From: Bordetella parapertussis
Lineage (GTDB): Bacteria; Pseudomonadota; Gammaproteobacteria; Burkholderiales; Burkholderiaceae_B
Direction of reading: 5' to 3'
DNA length: 25,631 nucleotides
NCBI GenBank assembly: GCA_945911685.1
Contig: CAMEAW010000035.1
Coordinates: forward strand, 1 to 25,631
The notes beneath the pieces were generated by a model, which was not told where the DNA came from, ran no database searches, and saw only the letters and a program-made list of their open reading frames with translations. The position numbers and the translations under genes were made by a program. Below, in pieces: positions 16,440-25,542 of this stretch (position 1 is its first letter; the number at the start of each line of letters is the position of its first letter).

Positions 16440-17972
16440 ATGAGCACTGCACTTCACGGGTTTCCAACGTTGGCGAGCCTTCAGGCCGCTTTAGCGCAAG
16501 GCAAACTCAGCGCCACTGAACTTGCGCAAGATTGCCTCAAACAAATTCAAGATCAACAGGGGCTCAACGCCTTTGTGCACGTCGACGCCGACCTCACACT
16601 CGCGCAGGCGCGCGCGGTCGACGCCGACCGGGCTGCAGGCACGGCTAGCCCCTTGTCAGGAGTCCCGATTGCCCACAAAGATGTGTTTGTGACCCAAGGT
16701 TGGCGCAGCACAGCTGGCAGCAATATGCTTAAAAATTACGTCAGTCCGTTTGACGCCACCGTTGTTAGCAAGTTGCTCACCGCAGGCTGCGTCAGCTTAG
16801 GCAAACTGAACTGCGACGAGTTCGCCATGGGCTCGGGCAATGAGCACTCGGCTTTCGGGCCCGCCTATAACCCTTGGGATCGCACTTGCGTACCCGGTGG
16901 CTCGTCTGGCGGTTCAGCTGCCGCTGTGGCTGCACGACTCGTTTTCGCCACCACTGGCACAGATACTGGGGGTTCGGTTCGTCAACCCGCCGCGCTATGC
17001 GGGGTCAGCGGCATTAAGCCCACTTACGGCGTGGTCTCGCGCTACGGGATGATTGCTTATGGATCGAGTTTGGATCAAGCCGGCGTTCTGGCGCCCGCCG
17101 CTGCCGATTTGGTTCCCTTACTCAACACCATCAGCGGCTTTGACGTTCGCGACGCCACCAGCGCCGAGCAGTGCCACGGTGTGCCCAACGCACCGGGCCG
17201 CATCCAAAGCGAGTTTGACAAAGCGAGCGCTCACTTTTATTCTCAGGCCACATTACCCCTCAAGGGTTTGCGCATTGGCGTACCGACCGAGTATTTTGGT
17301 GAGGGCCTTTCGCCCGAGGTTGGGGCAGCCATTGAAGCCGCCTTGGTTCAATTCGAACAGCTAGGCGCGCAACGTGTTTCGATCTCCCTACCACGCACAC
17401 GGCTGTCGATCCCAGCCTATTACGTCATCGCCCCTGCCGAAGCCTCAAGTAACTTGTCGCGCTACGACGGGGTGCGCTACGGGCACCGCAGCGATTCGTA
17501 CACCGATCTCGCTGATATGACCGGCCGCTCACGTGCCGAGGGCTTTGGCACAGAGGTCAAGCGCCGTATTCTTGTTGGCACGTATGTGCTATCACAAGGC
17601 TACTACGACGCCTATTATTTGCAGGCTCAACGTCTGCGCCGCATGATCGCCGACGATTTTCAGGCGGCCTTCACGCAGCAATGCGATGTCATCATGGGGC
17701 CCGTTACGCCCACAGTTGCCAAGCGAATTGGCGACAATCAAGATGACCCCACGGCAGACTGGTTGGCCGATATCTATACGCTCGGTTTAAACCTTGCCGG
17801 GTTGCCCGGCATGTCGGTGCCATGCGGTTTTGGTCAAAGTGCCGCCGGCAAGCCCTTGCCCATTGGCTTACAAATCATCGGTGACTATTTTGATGAGGGC
17901 CGTCTGTTGGCCGTCGCACATCAATATCAACTTGCCACCGACTGGCATCAACGTAGCGCGGGGCAAGCATAA
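16440..17972 (+). CDS. gatA: Asp-tRNA(Asn)/Glu-tRNA(Gln) amidotransferase subunit A, 510 aa
   Basis: Glutaminase subunit that releases ammonia from glutamine and channels it to GatB. It is an amidase-signature protein with an intact Ser-cisSer-Lys triad: Lys80 (PIAHKDVF), Ser155 in [15 protein letters not shown], and nucleophile Ser179 in [12 protein letters not shown], one residue off the numbers of the staphylococcal enzyme. Length is near the family's usual 485-495, slightly long. The stop overlaps the gatB start by one base (TAATG). Confidence 0.97.
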   Translation: MSTALHGFPTLASLQAALAQGKLSATELAQDCLKQIQDQQGLNAFVHVDADLTLAQARAVDADRAAGTASPLSGVPIAHKDVFVTQGWRSTAGSNMLKNYVSPFDATVVSKLLTAGCVSLGKLNCDEFAMGSGNEHSAFGPAYNPWDRTCVPGGSSGGSAAAVAARLVFATTGTDTGGSVRQPAALCGVSGIKPTYGVVSRYGMIAYGSSLDQAGVLAPAAADLVPLLNTISGFDVRDATSAEQCHGVPNAPGRIQSEFDKASAHFYSQATLPLKGLRIGVPTEYFGEGLSPEVGAAIEAALVQFEQLGAQRVSISLPRTRLSIPAYYVIAPAEASSNLSRYDGVRYGHRSDSYTDLADMTGRSRAEGFGTEVKRRILVGTYVLSQGYYDAYYLQAQRLRRMIADDFQAAFTQQCDVIMGPVTPTVAKRIGDNQDDPTADWLADIYTLGLNLAGLPGMSVPCGFGQSAAGKPLPIGLQIIGDYFDEGRLLAVAHQYQLATDWHQRSAGQA

Positions 17973-19480
17973 TGGCTTATGAAATTGTCATTGGTCTTGA
18001 AACCCATACCCAGCTTTCGACCCAGACCAAAATTTTTTCAGGTAGCAGCACGCGCTATGGTGCGCAGCCTAACACGCAAGCCAACGAAGTCGATATGGCC
18101 TTGCCAGGCACCTTGCCGGTCATGAATCGCGCAGCGGTTGAGCACGCGATTCGCTTAGGGCTGGCCGTGGGTGCCACCATCGCACCACGCTCGATTTTTG
18201 CGCGTAAAAACTATTTTTATCCAGACCTACCTAAAAACTATCAGATTAGCCAATACGAAATCCCCGTCGTATTGGGCGGATCCTTAACGTTCTTTGTCGG
18301 CGACAAAGAAACAACCATTAATCTGACCCGTGCTCACCTCGAAGAAGACGCAGGCAAGTCGTTGCACGACAATTACATTGGACCTCATGGCGAGCTCTCA
18401 ACCGGCATTGATTTAAATCGTACCGGCACCCCCTTGCTTGAAATCGTCTCAGAGCCTGAAATGCGCTCAGCGGCCGAAGCTGTCGCTTACGCCAAGACCC
18501 TGCACAGCCTCGTGATGTGGCTAGGCATTTGTGATGGCAACATGCAAGAAGGTTCGTTTCGGGTCGACGTCAACGTGTCAGTGCGCCCTTTCGGGCAAAA
18601 AGAATTTGGCACGCGCGCCGAAATCAAAAACGTAAACTCGTTTCGCTTTATCGAGCGCGCCATCAACTACGAAGTTCGGCGTCAAATTGAGCTCATCGAA
18701 GACGGTGGCAAAGTGGTTCAAGAAACCCGACTCTACGACGCCGATCTTGACGAAACACGCAGTATGCGCAGCAAAGAAGACGCGCATGACTACCGCTATT
18801 TTCCAGATCCCGATTTACCACCTCTGGTGATTAGCCAAGACTGGATTGATCAAGTCAAAGCAGAGATGCGCGAAGCGGGTGGCTTACCAGACGAACTGAG
18901 AAAAAATCTGGTTGAAATTTATGGGGTTGCTCCAATTGATGCTGCGCAACTAATCAGCAGCCGCGCGATGGCGAGGTATGTCTTAGAGGTCATCAACGCT
19001 CTTGAAGCGGATCCAGCCGATGCAGCGAACGTCATGGCACTGCGCCCTGCTCGAGCCAAACTTGCAGCCAACTGGCTGATGGGCGAAGTCTCGGCGGCAC
19101 TGAACCGCGAAGAGAAAGACATCGCGCAGTGCCCAGTGACAGCGCCCTTATTGGCCGCGCTGCTCAAGCGAATTTTAGACAACACCATCTCAAATAAAAT
19201 TGCACGCGACGTGTTTGCAGCGATGTGGGCTGGCGAGGAAAATGGTCAACCCGATGCCATCATCGCGGCCAAGGGCCTCACCCAGATCAATGACTCGGGT
19301 GCCATCGAAGCCATGATCGACGCCGTGCTGGCAGCCAACGCCGCCATCGTGGCCGAGTACCGTGCCGGTAAACAAAAGGGCTTCAATTCGCTCGTGGGCC
19401 AAATTATGAAAGCGGCCAAAGGCAAAGCGAACCCTCAGCAAGTCAATGATTTGCTGAAAGCCAAGCTAGGTCAGGCTTAA
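17972..19480 (+). CDS. gatB: Asp-tRNA(Asn)/Glu-tRNA(Gln) amidotransferase subunit B, 502 aa
   Basis: Transamidase subunit that phosphorylates and amidates Glu-tRNA(Gln) and/or Asp-tRNA(Asn). It opens with [20 protein letters not shown] and has the family's [16 protein letters not shown] (about 73-88), [17 protein letters not shown] (about 148-164) and [19 protein letters not shown] segments. The C-terminal GatB/YqeY tRNA-binding domain (about 350-502) ends in [21 protein letters not shown]. The three-gene operon is complete. Whether it amidates one or both tRNAs depends on AsnRS/GlnRS elsewhere in the genome. Confidence 0.97.
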   Translation: MAYEIVIGLETHTQLSTQTKIFSGSSTRYGAQPNTQANEVDMALPGTLPVMNRAAVEHAIRLGLAVGATIAPRSIFARKNYFYPDLPKNYQISQYEIPVVLGGSLTFFVGDKETTINLTRAHLEEDAGKSLHDNYIGPHGELSTGIDLNRTGTPLLEIVSEPEMRSAAEAVAYAKTLHSLVMWLGICDGNMQEGSFRVDVNVSVRPFGQKEFGTRAEIKNVNSFRFIERAINYEVRRQIELIEDGGKVVQETRLYDADLDETRSMRSKEDAHDYRYFPDPDLPPLVISQDWIDQVKAEMREAGGLPDELRKNLVEIYGVAPIDAAQLISSRAMARYVLEVINALEADPADAANVMALRPARAKLAANWLMGEVSAALNREEKDIAQCPVTAPLLAALLKRILDNTISNKIARDVFAAMWAGEENGQPDAIIAAKGLTQINDSGAIEAMIDAVLAANAAIVAEYRAGKQKGFNSLVGQIMKAAKGKANPQQVNDLLKAKLGQA

Positions 19481-19492
19481 GCCGTATGCCGT

Positions 19493-19514
19493 CCCCCAGC
19501 ACAGTCGCTGGGGG
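19493..19514 (+). terminator. gatCAB terminator hairpin
   Basis: CCCCCAGC (19493-19500) and GCTGGGGG (19507-19514) form a perfect 8-bp G/C-rich stem with a 6-base loop, 12 bases after the gatB stop. The following TTAGGTCACTTTT is only partly U-rich, so it is a strong stem with an imperfect tail. It could also limit leftward transcription from pyrE. Confidence 0.65.
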
Positions 19515-19575
19515 TTAGGTCACTTTTGAAGAGCGAAGCTTTTTAGCATTAAAAAATTGCACAACGCTGACTCTT

Positions 19576-20250
19576 TTAATGAATTCCGTATCGCGCCCGA
19601 TATGCCAGCACAGCCTCGCGATGCTGCGCAAACTCGGCATTGTGCTCAAGCAGCACCAAAATGTCGTCAAGCGAGGCGATCGTTACCACAGGTAAGCCAT
19701 AACGCTGCTGCACCTCTTGCACCGCCGAGTGAGGCGATAACTGCCCGTCAGCGCCAGCACGCTCCATGCGATCCATTGCAATCAGCACCGCACAAGGCTC
19801 AGCGCCTGCTGCACGAATGATCTCGACCGACTCGCGCACCGAAGTGCCTGCGGTGATCACATCATCAATAATCACAACACGCCCTTTTAACGGCGCACCC
19901 ACTAACACCCCGCCCTCGCCATGATCTTTCGCCTCTTTGCGGTTGTAGGCAAAGTCGATTGAACGCCCGTTCATGGCGGGATGAGCCGCGAGTGCCACCG
20001 CCGTTGCGGTTGCAAGCGGTATGCCTTTGTAAGCTGGACCAAACAACATATCAAATGGCAGTTTAGAATCAACTAAGGCGTGGGCATAAAATTGAGCCAA
20101 CCGCCCGACTGAGGCCCCAGAGTTAAATAGGCCTGCATTAAAAAAGTAGGGGCTGGTGCGCCCCGATTTGGTGACAAAACTACCAAAGCGGAGCACGCCT
20201 TCGTTTAAGGCAAACTGCACAAATGCACTACGTTCTGAACCCGTCGACAT
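19576..20250 (-). CDS. pyrE: Orotate phosphoribosyltransferase, 224 aa
   Basis: Makes orotidine 5'-phosphate from orotate and PRPP in pyrimidine synthesis. Visible are the N-terminal [18 protein letters not shown] with Lys28, the flexible loop [11 protein letters not shown] (about 104-114) and the PRPP motif [14 protein letters not shown] (125-138). Length is near the family's 210-225. The ATG at 20250 has a GAGG-type ribosome site about 7 bases upstream. It is divergent from the ExoIII-family gene. Confidence 0.97.
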   Translation of the reverse strand: MSTGSERSAFVQFALNEGVLRFGSFVTKSGRTSPYFFNAGLFNSGASVGRLAQFYAHALVDSKLPFDMLFGPAYKGIPLATATAVALAAHPAMNGRSIDFAYNRKEAKDHGEGGVLVGAPLKGRVVIIDDVITAGTSVRESVEIIRAAGAEPCAVLIAMDRMERAGADGQLSPHSAVQEVQQRYGLPVVTIASLDDILVLLEHNAEFAQHREAVLAYRARYGIH

Positions 20251-20313
20251 CGCAAGCCTCGTGATTTAAGTTTTTCGATGGATTGAATTATCTCATTGAC
20301 CAGGAGCCCGACC

Positions 20314-21105
20314 TTGCTACGCATCACCTCACTGAACCTAAATGGCATACGCTCGGCCTATAACAAAGGGCTTGCGAACTGGTTAAAAACGCACCAGGCC
20401 GACATCCTGTGCCTGCAAGAGCTCAAAGCCCACCTTGCTGACATTCAAGAAGACTTTCAACATCCACACGACTATACCGGCCATTTTTACGCCGCCGAAA
20501 AGAAAGGTTACAGCGGCGTTGGCCTCTATGTAAAAAATCAGCCTGAGCGCGTGAGCCAAGGAATGGATTGTGAAGAGTTCGATCTTGAGGGCCGTGTGAT
20601 TCGAGCCGACTGGTCAAATATTTCTGTGATCAGTGCGTACCTACCCTCAGGCTCGAGCGGCCCTGAGCGCCAAGAAGCAAAATTTCGTTTTCTTGCGCAG
20701 TTTGGTCCTTGGATGCAAGCGTTGATGGATGACCATCAAAAGACCAAACGCGAGTACGTGATCTGTGCTGACTGGAACATCGCACACAAAGAAATCGATC
20801 TAAAAAACTGGAAATCGAATCAAAAGAATTCTGGTTTTACACCCGAAGAACGTTCTTGGGTCACCCAGGTCATCGACGAAATAGGCTTTGTCGACGTCTT
20901 TAGGCAATTAGATGAGCGCGCCGAACAATACACCTGGTGGAGTAATCGCGGTCAAGCCTGGGCCAAGAACGTAGGGTGGCGGCTTGACTATCAGCTTGTC
21001 ACACCGGGCTTAGCGGCGCTAGCAAAAACGGCTAGCATTTACAAAGACGAACGCTTTTCAGATCATGCGCCTCTGACGATTGATTACGACTTTGCATTGA
21101 AGTGA
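20314..21105 (+). CDS. xth: Exodeoxyribonuclease III / AP endonuclease family protein, 263 aa
   Basis: Metal-dependent endonuclease/exonuclease/phosphatase-fold enzyme that cuts abasic sites in base excision repair. Motifs: SLNLNGIRSA near the start, LCLQELKA (Mg-binding Glu), YSGVGLYVK, ICADWNIAHKEIDLKN, and the C-terminal FSDHAPLTIDYDF with the catalytic His. I place the start at a TTG at 20314 because AGGAG (20302-20306) lies 7 bases upstream and the protein then begins MLRITSLNLNG, as in relatives; a TTG at 20296 would put the ribosome site inside the gene. Confidence 0.93.
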   Translation: MLRITSLNLNGIRSAYNKGLANWLKTHQADILCLQELKAHLADIQEDFQHPHDYTGHFYAAEKKGYSGVGLYVKNQPERVSQGMDCEEFDLEGRVIRADWSNISVISAYLPSGSSGPERQEAKFRFLAQFGPWMQALMDDHQKTKREYVICADWNIAHKEIDLKNWKSNQKNSGFTPEERSWVTQVIDEIGFVDVFRQLDERAEQYTWWSNRGQAWAKNVGWRLDYQLVTPGLAALAKTASIYKDERFSDHAPLTIDYDFALK

Positions 21106-21181
21106 CGGAGTGCGAACGGGCTAATCGCCCGACGCCCACAGCACAACTTGAATTTTTTTATCTGGGCGAAATGATCTTGTT
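21106..21181. other. Convergent gap between the exonuclease gene and ampG
   Basis: A short dyad CGGGC-TAATC-GCCCG (21117-21131) and a separate run of seven T (21153-21159) lie here, 21 bases apart. They may act together as a weak terminator for the plus-strand gene, but stem and U-run are not adjacent, so I do not call one. Confidence 0.3.
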
Positions 21182-22453
21182 TTAGACGCCAGCCGCGTCG
21201 ATACGATCAATATCTTTTCTGCGCCAGTGCAAGAGCCACAGACCAGGCAGCGCGATCAACACGGTCAGCAAAAAGAAAGTCGGCCAACCGGCAGCCTGTA
21301 CCAATTGTGGTGTCAAGGGGCCAGCAAGATAGGTGCGCCCCACCGCTGACAACGCTGAGAGCAGTGCAAATTGTGTTGCCGAAAACTGTTGATTGCAAAG
21401 CCCCATCAAAAGCGCGACAAAGGCTGCGGTACCCATGCCGCCGCATAAGTTTTCGATACCAACCCCAGCCGCCATCAACCACACATTGTGCGGCCCGACC
21501 GAGATGACCCAGAACCCTAGGTTAGATACCGCCTGCAAGACACCAAACAACATTAACGAACGATACAAGCCGAGACGCGCCATCAGCGCGCCGCCCGCCA
21601 AGGCGCCCACAATGGTGGATGCTAACCCCAACAGTTTATTGACCGTGCCCACTTCAGTGGCCGTGTAGCCTGCAGCGCGAATTAAAAAAGTGGTGGATAG
21701 CGCACCTGCAAACGCGTCACCCAACTTATACAAAACGATCAGCACCACGACGGTAATGGCTTCGGGTCGCCCAAAAAATTCGCGAAAAGGTTCGATCACA
21801 GCCTCCCGCAAAGAGCGCGGCATTTGCGCGGGCACCTCAGGCTCAGGCGCCCAGAAGCTGGCCAACGCCACCAACAGCATTAAGGCTCCCATCAACAGGT
21901 AGGTTGAGCCCCAACCCAGCCATTGATCTGCCAAAATCAATGCCAAGCCGCCCGATACCAACATCGCAAGGCGATAACCCAAGACCGACAAAGCAGCACC
22001 GGCCCCGCGCTCGTCTTTGTGCAAGACGTCACTGCGGTAGGCATCGAAGGCGATATCTTGTGTCGCCGAACAAAAGGCGACAAAGACAGCAAGCAAGGCC
22101 AGTGGCAATAAACCCTGGCCCGGCGAAAGGCACCCCATGCCTAATATCCCCAAGGCCAGTAACACCTGCATCAGCAGCATCCAACCCCGCCTGCGACCCA
22201 GCCATGGCGGCGCGTAACGGTCAATGAGCGGTGCCCATAAAAACTTTAAGGTGTACGCAGTACCCACCAGGGTTAAGAAGCCAATCTCTTGCAGTGAGAC
22301 TTGTTCGATTGTGGCCCAGGCCTGTAACGTGCCGCCGGTTAAAGCCAGGGGCAAACCGCTAGCAAAGCCAAGCGCCAGCAAAGGTGCAACACGCCGACTG
22401 GTGTAAAGCTTTGAGGCCGCAACCGGTGTCGTCGCATGAGTCGCAGGAGTCAT
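21182..22453 (-). CDS. ampG: AmpG-family MFS transporter (muropeptide permease-like), 423 aa
   Basis: Inner-membrane MFS protein; AmpG imports GlcNAc-anhydroMurNAc peptides for cell-wall recycling. About twelve hydrophobic segments are visible. AmpG-type features are LLALGFASGLPLALTGGTLQ in the first segment, the GTAYTLKFLWAPLIDRY stretch, LGRRRGWMLLMQ, and ATQDIAFDAYRSDVL, close to the family signature. Length is somewhat short of E. coli AmpG but normal for betaproteobacteria. The frame is open to 22516, but the ATG at 22453, 7 bases after the metW stop, avoids overlap and fits coupling. It is third in metX-metW-ampG. Transport of muropeptides is inferred from the family only. Confidence 0.85.
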   Translation of the reverse strand: MTPATHATTPVAASKLYTSRRVAPLLALGFASGLPLALTGGTLQAWATIEQVSLQEIGFLTLVGTAYTLKFLWAPLIDRYAPPWLGRRRGWMLLMQVLLALGILGMGCLSPGQGLLPLALLAVFVAFCSATQDIAFDAYRSDVLHKDERGAGAALSVLGYRLAMLVSGGLALILADQWLGWGSTYLLMGALMLLVALASFWAPEPEVPAQMPRSLREAVIEPFREFFGRPEAITVVVLIVLYKLGDAFAGALSTTFLIRAAGYTATEVGTVNKLLGLASTIVGALAGGALMARLGLYRSLMLFGVLQAVSNLGFWVISVGPHNVWLMAAGVGIENLCGGMGTAAFVALLMGLCNQQFSATQFALLSALSAVGRTYLAGPLTPQLVQAAGWPTFFLLTVLIALPGLWLLHWRRKDIDRIDAAGV

Positions 22454-22460
22454 GGCTGCG

Positions 22461-23111
22461 TCATGCGCGGGAGCGTGGTGGCGTAGAGCGGTCGGCCGTA
22501 AACCGATAGGCCGCAAGAGTACTGCGCCAACCCGCTAAAAACTTCACCTCGCGCTGATCATTAAAGGTTGCGCGCTCAAGAATACTAAAACCCAATTTGT
22601 GTGAAAGGCGTTCAAAATCTTTCAACGTACACAGATGGATGTTGGGCGTATCGTGCCAGTCGTAGGGCATTTGCCCGGTCACCGGCATGCGCCCTAACAA
22701 AATCGACCAGCCATGCGGCCAATAGCCAAAGTTTGGAAACGACACAATCGCTTCGCGACCGACCCGCGTCATTTCGCGCAGGATGTGTTCGGTGTTGTGC
22801 ATCGACTGTAGTGTTTGTGACAACACCACCGTATCAAACTGCTGATCATCAAACATGGCCAAGCCATCTTCGAGGTTTTGCTGAATCACATGCACGCCGC
22901 GTTGCACGCAGCTCAACACACGCTCATCACTAATTTCAACCCCAATCCCCTGTACGCTCTTACTGCGTTTGAGGTGGTCAAGCAAAGCCCCATCGCCGCA
23001 ACCCAAATCGAGCACACGTGTTTGGGGCCGCACCCACTGCGCGATCCGGGAAAGATCACCGCGTAGTGCCGCTGAGGACGTGACACTAGTGCCGTTTGCC
23101 TCGTGACTCAT
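22461..23111 (-). CDS. metW: Methionine biosynthesis protein MetW, 216 aa
   Basis: Rossmann-fold, methyltransferase-like protein found next to metX in many proteobacteria and linked to MetX activity. The SAM-type motif VLDLGCGDG (33-41) is present, with [14 protein letters not shown] (about 94-107), [17 protein letters not shown], and the MetW-typical [20 protein letters not shown] stretch. Its ATG overlaps the metX stop as ATGA. Whether it methylates anything is unknown; the conserved pairing suggests it supports MetX. Confidence 0.96.
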   Translation of the reverse strand: MSHEANGTSVTSSAALRGDLSRIAQWVRPQTRVLDLGCGDGALLDHLKRSKSVQGIGVEISDERVLSCVQRGVHVIQQNLEDGLAMFDDQQFDTVVLSQTLQSMHNTEHILREMTRVGREAIVSFPNFGYWPHGWSILLGRMPVTGQMPYDWHDTPNIHLCTLKDFERLSHKLGFSILERATFNDQREVKFLAGWRSTLAAYRFTADRSTPPRSRA

Positions 23112-24337
23112 GAATGCGCCCCAGAATGATGAGTAACCTCTGTCAGTGTCGCTGCGATACGCAAAAAGTATGCCCGCATCAGCCCATGATAACGAGCATC
23201 ATCCAGCAAAAAAGCATCGTGGCCGTGCGGCGCATCAATTTCAGCGTACGTTACGGCCTGTTCATTTTTTAGCAGCGCCTGCACGATTTCTCGCGAGCAG
23301 CTGGGCGCAAACCGCCAATCCGTCGTAAACGAGATTAACAAAAAATCTGCCGTTGCCGGCGCTAACGCTTTGGCTAAATCACCATTGGTTGCGCGTGCAG
23401 GATCAAAGTAATCGAGCGCACGTGTGATCAGTAAATAAGTGTTTGCATCAAAATAGCGTGAAAATTTTTCGCCTTGGTAACGCAGATAAGACTCGACCTC
23501 AAACTCAACGCCATAGCCATAATGAAACGCGCCGCCGGCAGCAGGTTCGCGTTGGGTTCTACCAAATTTTTCAGCCATATCGTCGTCTGACAAATAGGTA
23601 ATATGACCCACCATACGCGCCACCGATAGGCCGTGCCGCGGAACAGTATTTTGTGCGTAATAATCGCCCCCATGAAACTCTGGGTCGGTAATGATCGCGC
23701 GCCGTGCGACTTCGTTAAAAGCAATGTTTTGTGCCGATAGTCTTGGGGTCGAGGCAACCACCACACAGTGTGCAACCCGCTCGGGCAGTGTGATGGCCCA
23801 ACTGAGGGCTTGCATCCCGCCAAGCGACCCACCCATTACAGCGGCAAACCGCTCAATGCCAAGCTTATCTGCCACACGCGCCTGCGCGCGCACCCAGTCC
23901 TCAACGGTCAACACCGGAAACGCAGCCCCCCAGGGCTTGCCGGTTTCGGGCCGAAGAGAGGCTGGGCCCGTTGAGCCAAAGCACGAACCAAGATTGTTGA
24001 TGCCAATCACAAAAAATACATTGGTGTCCACCGGTTTGCCTGGGCCCACCAAATTATCCCACCAACCTATATCTTCTAGGTTATCCGCGGCGCGGCCCGC
24101 CACATGATGCGAGGCGTTTAACGCGTGGCACACCAATATAGCGTTGCTCGCCTCGGCATTGAGCGTGCCATAGGTTTCAATCGCCAGTTCATACGCGTTA
24201 ATGGTTTGCCCACTACTTAAAGGCAGAGGCTCGTGAAATTGCAAAAACTGGGTATGTACAACGCCGACTGAGCCGGGCTCACCTTCAGTGGGCGTCTTTA
24301 AGGCGTGCGCGTCTTGTGAAACGAACTGTGTGGTCAT
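23108..24337 (-). CDS. metX: Homoserine O-acyltransferase MetX, 409 aa
   Basis: Activates homoserine by O-acylation, the committed step of methionine synthesis. Alpha/beta-hydrolase fold with the elbow [14 protein letters not shown] (nucleophile Ser171) and candidate triad partners Asp340 ([10 protein letters not shown]) and His373 (DAPHGHDAF); LNASHHVAG and [12 protein letters not shown] are family stretches. Length is typical. The ATG at 24337 has AAGAAGG 5 bases upstream, which is part of the SAM-II element. Acetyl- or succinyl-CoA use cannot be read with confidence; MetX next to MetW in proteobacteria often uses succinyl-CoA. Confidence 0.96.
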   Translation of the reverse strand: MTTQFVSQDAHALKTPTEGEPGSVGVVHTQFLQFHEPLPLSSGQTINAYELAIETYGTLNAEASNAILVCHALNASHHVAGRAADNLEDIGWWDNLVGPGKPVDTNVFFVIGINNLGSCFGSTGPASLRPETGKPWGAAFPVLTVEDWVRAQARVADKLGIERFAAVMGGSLGGMQALSWAITLPERVAHCVVVASTPRLSAQNIAFNEVARRAIITDPEFHGGDYYAQNTVPRHGLSVARMVGHITYLSDDDMAEKFGRTQREPAAGGAFHYGYGVEFEVESYLRYQGEKFSRYFDANTYLLITRALDYFDPARATNGDLAKALAPATADFLLISFTTDWRFAPSCSREIVQALLKNEQAVTYAEIDAPHGHDAFLLDDARYHGLMRAYFLRIAATLTEVTHHSGAHS

Positions 24338-24342
24338 ACGGA

Positions 24343-24400
24343 CCTTCTTTAGCGGGATTTATGAGGCGCCCGCAAGCGGATCGAGCAAATCGGCGCCAAC
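24343..24400 (-). ncRNA. SAM-II riboswitch in the metX leader
   Basis: Reading leftward: GGCGCC (24397-24392), GATTTG, a loop, then GGCGCC (24370-24365), TCATAAAT, and CCCGCTAAAGAAGG (24356-24343). This matches the SAM-II class layout, including the GATTT and ATAAAT segments and the GCTAAA tail. P1 is the GGCGCC pair. The pseudoknot forms as CTT (24376-24374) with AAG (24349-24347) and GCG (24373-24371) with CGC (24354-24352), leaving T24351 and A24350 unpaired. The tail is the metX ribosome site, so SAM binding should block translation when methionine is plentiful. metW and ampG are coupled downstream. Confidence 0.9.
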
Positions 24401-24408
24401 TAGTTCAA

Positions 24409-24438
24409 ATTCTAGCATTGCACGGCCTTAGCTGTGTA
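24409..24438 (-). promoter_or_regulatory. Candidate metX promoter
   Basis: Minus strand: TACACA (24438-24433) as -35, an 18-base spacer, and TAGAAT (24414-24409) as -10 (5 of 6). Transcription would start a few bases before the riboswitch P1 stem, which is where a leader promoter should lie. Confidence 0.45.
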
Positions 24439-24541
24439 CAGACGCATACATTGCTAACAATTCGAAGCAGTTTCACCGCAATTTCTTACAAATGGCTACA
24501 AATTTTTATCGTTTTACAGGGGTTTTGCGAATTTGCACACA

Positions 24542-24565
24542 CCCTGGATCAGGGCACACTGTGCC
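24542..24565. promoter_or_regulatory. Adjacent dyads upstream of the LuxR-type gene
   Basis: CCCTG-GAT-CAGGG (24542-24554) overlaps GGCACA-C-TGTGCC (24553-24565). Both are perfect inverted repeats, ending 35 bases before the proposed start of the small LuxR-type gene. They fit operator half-sites, possibly for autoregulation, but the spacing differs from classic lux boxes. Confidence 0.35.
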
Positions 24566-24599
24566 ATTGAAATTAGCAGCTGCAGGAGCCAGACACTTC

Positions 24600-24881
24600 A
24601 TGACCCGACCTAAGCTCTCGGAAAGAGAACTCGAATGCCTCGAATGGGTGTCGTTTGGCAAAACCAGTTGGGAGACCGGCCTCATTTTGGGGGTCAGCGA
24701 ACGCACGATCAACTTCCACTTGTTAAACGCTGCTCGCAAGCTAAACGTTTACGGCCGTCAGGCGGCTGTAGCCATAGCGCTGCGCCAGAACCTTTTGCAT
24801 GGTTCACCTTCCGAAGGTGCTGCGGGCGCAAACGTGCAACCCAACCGCCTCACCCCTATCGCAGAACCAACGAGCGCATAA
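24600..24881 (+). CDS. Stand-alone LuxR-type helix-turn-helix regulator, 93 aa
   Basis: The protein is almost only a GerE/LuxR DNA-binding domain: LSERELECLEWVSFGKTSWE (about 6-25) then ILGVSERTINFHLLNAARKL (about 29-48), followed by an Ala/Pro-rich tail. The GKTSWE...SERT(I/V)NFH wording resembles the DNA-binding half of quorum-sensing LuxR proteins, but there is no autoinducer or receiver domain, nor coding sequence for one upstream. The ATG at 24600 is chosen because AGGAG (24584-24588) lies 11 bases upstream and the domain starts at once; an earlier ATG at 24492 would add 36 residues unlike the family. It is divergent from metX and its 3' end overlaps the lipoprotein gene. Target genes unknown. 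Confidence 0.85.
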   Translation: MTRPKLSERELECLEWVSFGKTSWETGLILGVSERTINFHLLNAARKLNVYGRQAAVAIALRQNLLHGSPSEGAAGANVQPNRLTPIAEPTSA

Positions 24882-25359
24882 ACTCGGTAGCATGCTCTTT
24901 TGATAATGACTTTTGCGGGCCCGACACAACAACCTGAAGCAATACGCCTCGGTGTATCAACACGCGCCCCATCAAGCGCGCGGCTTGCCCGCCTACTACA
25001 GACTCAATTTCAAAGATGTCGCCGTTTAGCGCCTGCGGCGCCAGAGGCTGACCCACCCGAGCGGCCAGCGCCGTCGCAAACGCGCGCACCAGTCGTTCAG
25101 TTTGAGCCGCGTCAAGCTCCGAGCTGAGCGGAGCATAACCCACCGAAAATACAGACTGCTCAACCGCAGCCGAGGTCAGAGAAAAAACGAGTTCGATACC
25201 ATCTACACTAAGCGTGCGCTGCTCAGTTTGTACCCGCGATGGAAACGCCACCACCGCGCGATCATCGGCGACAGTCAGTTCGCGCCAGTTATAGTCGGGG
25301 GTACAGCCCGCCAGCCAAAGCAAGCCGAACAGCACTAACAAAAATTTAACTTTATGCAT
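24856..25359 (-). CDS. Small hypothetical lipoprotein, 167 aa
   Basis: The N-terminus MHKVKFLLVLFGLLWLAGC is a type II signal peptide with lipobox LAGC, acylated Cys19. Residue +2 is Thr, which does not signal inner-membrane retention, so outer-membrane placement is expected. The remaining 148 residues look like one alpha/beta domain with no catalytic motif I recognise. Only Cys19 is a cysteine. The ATG at 25359 has only a weak AAAGAA site. The 3' end overlaps the LuxR-type gene by 26 bases on the opposite strand. Function unknown. Confidence 0.85.
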   Translation of the reverse strand: MHKVKFLLVLFGLLWLAGCTPDYNWRELTVADDRAVVAFPSRVQTEQRTLSVDGIELVFSLTSAAVEQSVFSVGYAPLSSELDAAQTERLVRAFATALAARVGQPLAPQALNGDIFEIESVVGGQAARLMGRVLIHRGVLLQVVVSGPQKSLSKEHATEFMRSLVLR

Positions 25360-25542
25360 TTATTCTTTAAACCCGTTGTTTTGTTTCAGTTTCAGATTGC
25401 AAACTTCACCCGTCATATTGTCCCTGATCGATAGGCGCGTCAAACCTCGCCTTTCGGCTGGTGAGAGACCGTTGATTTGCCCAGAAACAGGTCAAGGCCC
25501 AATTCCCTTAAAATCAGCTTTTGCTTGACCTTAGGATCGTCT
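25360..25542. other. Divergent gap between the lipoprotein and gshA-like genes
   Basis: This 183-base stretch separates two divergent genes and should hold their promoters. I see T-rich blocks (25361-25395), but no -35/-10 pair, hairpin or riboswitch that I would defend. Confidence 0.4.
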
